Of a stretch of 64,000 bases of DNA, positions 61,090-64,000 are shown one piece after another. The stretch's first letter is position 1. Every line of letters begins with the position of its first letter. A model generated the notes under the pieces. It had not been told where the DNA came from and made no database searches. It was given only the letters and a program-made list of their open reading frames with translations. The translations under genes and the position numbers were made by a program. Location: positions 23,768,433 to 23,832,432 of the forward strand of contig NC_068347.1 of the NCBI RefSeq assembly GCF_014633365.1, written 5' to 3'. This stretch comes from Diospyros lotus (taxonomy: Eukaryota > Streptophyta > Magnoliopsida > Ericales > Ebenaceae).

Positions 61090-62085
61090 TTGGAACCCCT
61101 TCAACTTGTTTGCAGTTGTCATTGCACTCGTTTGTCTCATCAAAAGCCTTCATTGATGTCGATGAACTCGGGAAATGCTATTGTTGGACTTCCTAGATCT
61201 TTTCAATGCCACAACTTCAATCTTTGGCCATGCCAACCCTGCTCTTTTTGCCAAAAGCCTTCACCGACCTTGTCGGACGTTACAGCAACTTATCAACGAC
61301 CATCATCATTGAATCTCCTTGTTGCCTTCACCATAAGCCTCCCCCCACCCAATTTCTTCAACCCAGATTGCCCAATTTCTCTACCAAAACCCTAACTCAA
61401 TTTGAAAACGCAACAGCCCAGCAACTTAACCCAATTACCCAACCCATTTAACCCAACAACCCGTCCCCTCTGATCTACCAACCTGATGCCTTTACCTATT
61501 GGATTGTTGCATCCACAATTGCACAACCCAACTGAAAGCCATTAAAGCTTAACCTTGCCATTAATTAGTTAATCCAATTACCAACAGGCCTAATTCCTTG
61601 TGAACCATCAAGGTTTCAATTCCACTGGTCAAGGTATATTCTTCACTTTGAAGGCTTGATTGATATTTCTTTATTGGGTATGTTTAGTAAATTTGTTTTA
61701 GGTCCATCTAATTTTCTTTCCCTTACCCTTGTTGCATATTGAGCATTATTTTTTGTTAGGGCCATGCTATTTGTACATCATTTATGTACACTTTAGGCTA
61801 CACAATGCACATAAATGACATAAATACCTCTCATCTCACCGCCTTGGGTGAGGTCATTTTAGACATTGGTACATCATTGTGTAATCCAAGGTGTACATAA
61901 TTATGTACCAAAGTATTTTCTTTTTTGTTATTAACATTGTTATTTAATTTAAGTTTCATAGCCCTATTTTTGTGCACCATGCTAGGTTTGTTAGTTGCAT
62001 TTAAGTTGCAATTTGATTCTTCAACATTCCCTATCTCTTACATCACCTATTTTTGACCTTCCTAATATCACTTGTTTGATTTCTC
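61090..62085 (+). mobile_element. Ty3-gypsy leader (right copy)
   Basis: From 61236 on it is the counterpart of 3530-4181; about 145 bp more are present upstream here because the left copy is cut by element I. Cytosine-rich leader sequence (CAACCCAATTACCCAACCC) leads to the gag start. A MITE is inserted at 61759. Confidence 0.7.
61759..61920 (+). mobile_element. Mutator-like MITE, copy 2 (162 bp)
   Basis: An exact 10-bp target duplication TTTTTTGTTA flanks it (61749-61758 and 61921-61930). Inverted ends: GGGCCATGCTATTTGTACAT and the complement of TATGTACCAAAGTATTTTC. The left paralogue at 4060-4068 (TTTTTGTTA) is the uninterrupted empty site, which proves the borders. Confidence 0.95.
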
Positions 62086-62886
62086 ATGGCTCCCAACAAA
62101 CAAGAACAAACTTCTTCCACTATATTTGCTGACCTCCAGTCATTGCAAAGTTCCATAGAAGTTGTTGAAACCAAAATGCACAATCTTGAGGGTCTTTCAA
62201 ATATGGTGGTAACACTTACTAAACGCATGGCACAAGTCCTCAAAATATTAGGTAGGCAAAAGACAGGAGATAACTAAGTGGAGTACTCTCATTCTAGTGA
62301 GTTTGTGCATGGTATGCTTCATTCTTATGGGATACACCTTGCTTCAAATAGGAAGCCTTGTTTAGAACGTAGGCAACACCATGAGAGAGATACACATCAT
62401 TTGGATTACCATTAGGAAGCACCTAGGTATGATTGAAGGCTTCTAACTTTTGAAGCACCCATAAGTGGCAACCCTAGGATCACTACACACTGTGATAGAA
62501 TTTTAGACAGAGAATATGGGCAATCACCGCCTCCCCATTGGTATAGGTAGGAAGACTATAAGGACATTACTAGGAATGTCCAAGCGGATGCTCTAGAGTA
62601 TGATGGCAAGTTAGATCCCAATGTGTTCTTAGATTGGTTAGACAATATGGAAGATTACTTCAACATTGAGAGGGTTCGTTTTGCTAAGATGAAATTGATT
62701 AGTCCTACAAAGAAATGTTGGCAAAAGGCTCAATAAAATTTTGAGAGATTATGTGAACCTCCTATCACCCAATGGGGTGTCATGAAGCAAAAGTTGAAGG
62801 AAAAGTATTTGCCTACCTTGCATAAGAGTCAGTTATAACAACAATTACTTAACCTAAAACAATCAACTTTTATTGTAATTGATTAC
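62086..62886 (+). pseudogene. Gypsy gag (right copy), broken
   Basis: The start MAPNKQEQTSSTIFADLQSL is followed by a coiled-coil-like stretch (ETKMHNLEGLSNMVVTLTKR) and a TAA at 62275-62277. Further on the Retrotrans_gag core reads VQADALEYDGKLDPNVFLDW, LDNMEDYFNIERVRFAKMKL and WGVMKQKLKEKYLPTLHKSQ with stops in between. It ends at 62886, where an LTR interrupts. Confidence 0.85.
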
Positions 62887-63121
62887 TGTCAGGTTCCTAG
62901 ACCTGACCTTGGGTTTCTTAGGCAATTAGGAAGAAACTGTGAGAGAAAGTAATTGAGAGAGAGAGATAAAAAAGAATAGAGAGAGAACGAGAGATAACAA
63001 AAAGAACAGGAAGAACAGAGAGAAAGAGCTGAGAGAGAGAAAAGACAAAGAGAATGAATTCTTGTTAGTTCACATCATGATCTCCCATTGTCCAAGCAAT
63101 GGCCTATTTATAGGCCTACTA
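62887..63121 (-). repeat. LTR fragment on the minus strand
   Basis: It starts TGTCAGGTTCCTAG at 62887 and, on the minus strand, has CCTATAAATAGGCC as TATA box (near 63103-63116). A GAGAGAGA-rich part lies between, as in the LTR at 30467-30809. The other end is lost at 63121 where a gypsy LTR begins. Confidence 0.6.
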
Positions 63122-64000
63122 TGTAATACCCAGGAAATTATTAAGAGTATAAAGGGTATTTGATGAAGGGTATAACCGAAATTATTGAAAGAAATAGGCA
63201 GTAGGGTACACTATCAATGTTTTAAGAGACCGAATTGATCGGAGGGAGTACCCCAGACCCTAGATAGCTAAGGAAAATGATATAATACCGACGAGTAATA
63301 TGAATTATGATTTTAGGTGATGAAAGAAATTGGATCGAGAACAGTTTTCGGTACAGCTGTCGTTCAGGCTGAGAAAACCGAATCGACGTAGGGAATATCC
63401 GAAAAGTCAATGGAGTATCTTGGGGTTTTAGATTTTATCTATAAAATAACCCTTGAGCGATTTCGGGTTGAAACGAAGAGATTTGGGGTCAAAATGATCA
63501 ATCGAGCCAAAATATAATTTTCTAAATTTGTCGGAGAGAGGTCAAAATGGTAGTTTTTCAGAAATTTCAAGGGTAAAATGAGAAGTACAAAACTTATGGG
63601 CCTTAATGGTGGTATTGGATAGATCAAGGGTGCTTGGGAAAGGCCAGAACTATTATTGGAAGAAATTAGGGGGTGAAAGTGTAAAAAATGGAAAGTTTGG
63701 GGTGTGAACACAACAGCCAAAAACGGCCGCCGCAAATCCACCGCACGTGGAGGCTATCTCCAGCGATAGGACGGCCGAGGGTGGTTCGGGGAAGGTATTA
63801 TACGGCTCAAGGAGGCTTGGGGGGCAAGCCTTGGCCTCTGATTGGTTGCAAAACGGCCGGAATTTTGCTATAAATAGCTAGGTTTTTGGCCGAGATTTCA
63901 CATTCAAATTGCTCGTGATTGGGAGTGAATCGAAGGGAGTGGTTAAGGGGCTTTTTCTCCTTGCATCAAGGAGAACGTTTTTGGAGCATTTGGGAGCGGT
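63122..64000 (+). repeat. Ty3-gypsy LTR running out of the window
   Basis: It starts TGTAATACCCAGGAAATTATT at 63122, a typical gypsy LTR start, and has a clear TATA box GCTATAAATAGC (63868-63879) followed by transcribed-type sequence to the window end. The part 63690-63860 is GC-rich (GGCCGCCGC, ACGGCCG). At more than 870 bp it is the longest LTR here. Confidence 0.7.

Overview
The window looks like nuclear DNA of a flowering plant. It is AT-rich, has no operon-like gene packing, and carries a multi-exon gene with GT-AG introns. Plant Ty1-copia and Ty3-gypsy retrotransposons dominate, with tRNA-Met type primer sites (TGGTATCAGAGC). Au-type SINE relics, LINE pieces, a non-autonomous hAT element and small inverted-repeat elements are also present. 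The species cannot be named from the sequence alone.

Only one host gene is recognised: a complete CNOT9 (RCD1/RQCD1-like) gene on the + strand from 5610 to 47691. Nine exons join without any frame break into a 963-nt coding sequence (320 aa plus stop), yet the gene spans 42.1 kb. Intron 1 (21.35 kb) and intron 2 (14.03 kb) carry most of this length and are full of retrotransposons; introns 3-8 are 0.1-2.8 kb.

Layout. 1-5100: decayed copia, LINE and gypsy pieces. 5127-5405: an AT-rich minisatellite directly before the gene. 5610-5795: exon 1. 6188-6512: a solo LTR. 6911-about 25370: a nested copia cluster, in which an old outer element (D) holds a minus-strand deleted element (H, 7422-10122), an element C (about 11106-22145) that itself holds the youngest element B (11798-17148, target duplication AATAT), and a 5'-truncated element E ending at 25270. 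25695-26276: a tandem duplication with a hairpin. 27149-27220: exon 2, followed almost at once by a shrunken minus-strand copia (L, 27267-28499). 29160-30809: gypsy relics. 31866-37417: copia element F. 39340-40240: a copia tail. 41248-47691: exons 3-9, with a SINE and an unidentified antisense coding-like fragment in intron 5.

Downstream of the gene, 48192-64000 is again repeats: copia G, minus-strand copia J with a LINE tail and hAT elements inside it, small inverted-repeat elements, and a gypsy leader plus gag interrupted by two LTRs.

The most unusual large-scale signal is that the left flank (1-4480) and the right flank (about 51370-62420) carry the same series of decayed repeat pieces in the same order and orientation. 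This suggests an old segmental, perhaps tandem, duplication around CNOT9, with a possible second copy outside the window. The paralogous empty site in the left copy also shows exactly where a 162-bp Mutator-like small element was inserted in the right copy. No new defence, biosynthetic or CRISPR-like system was seen.
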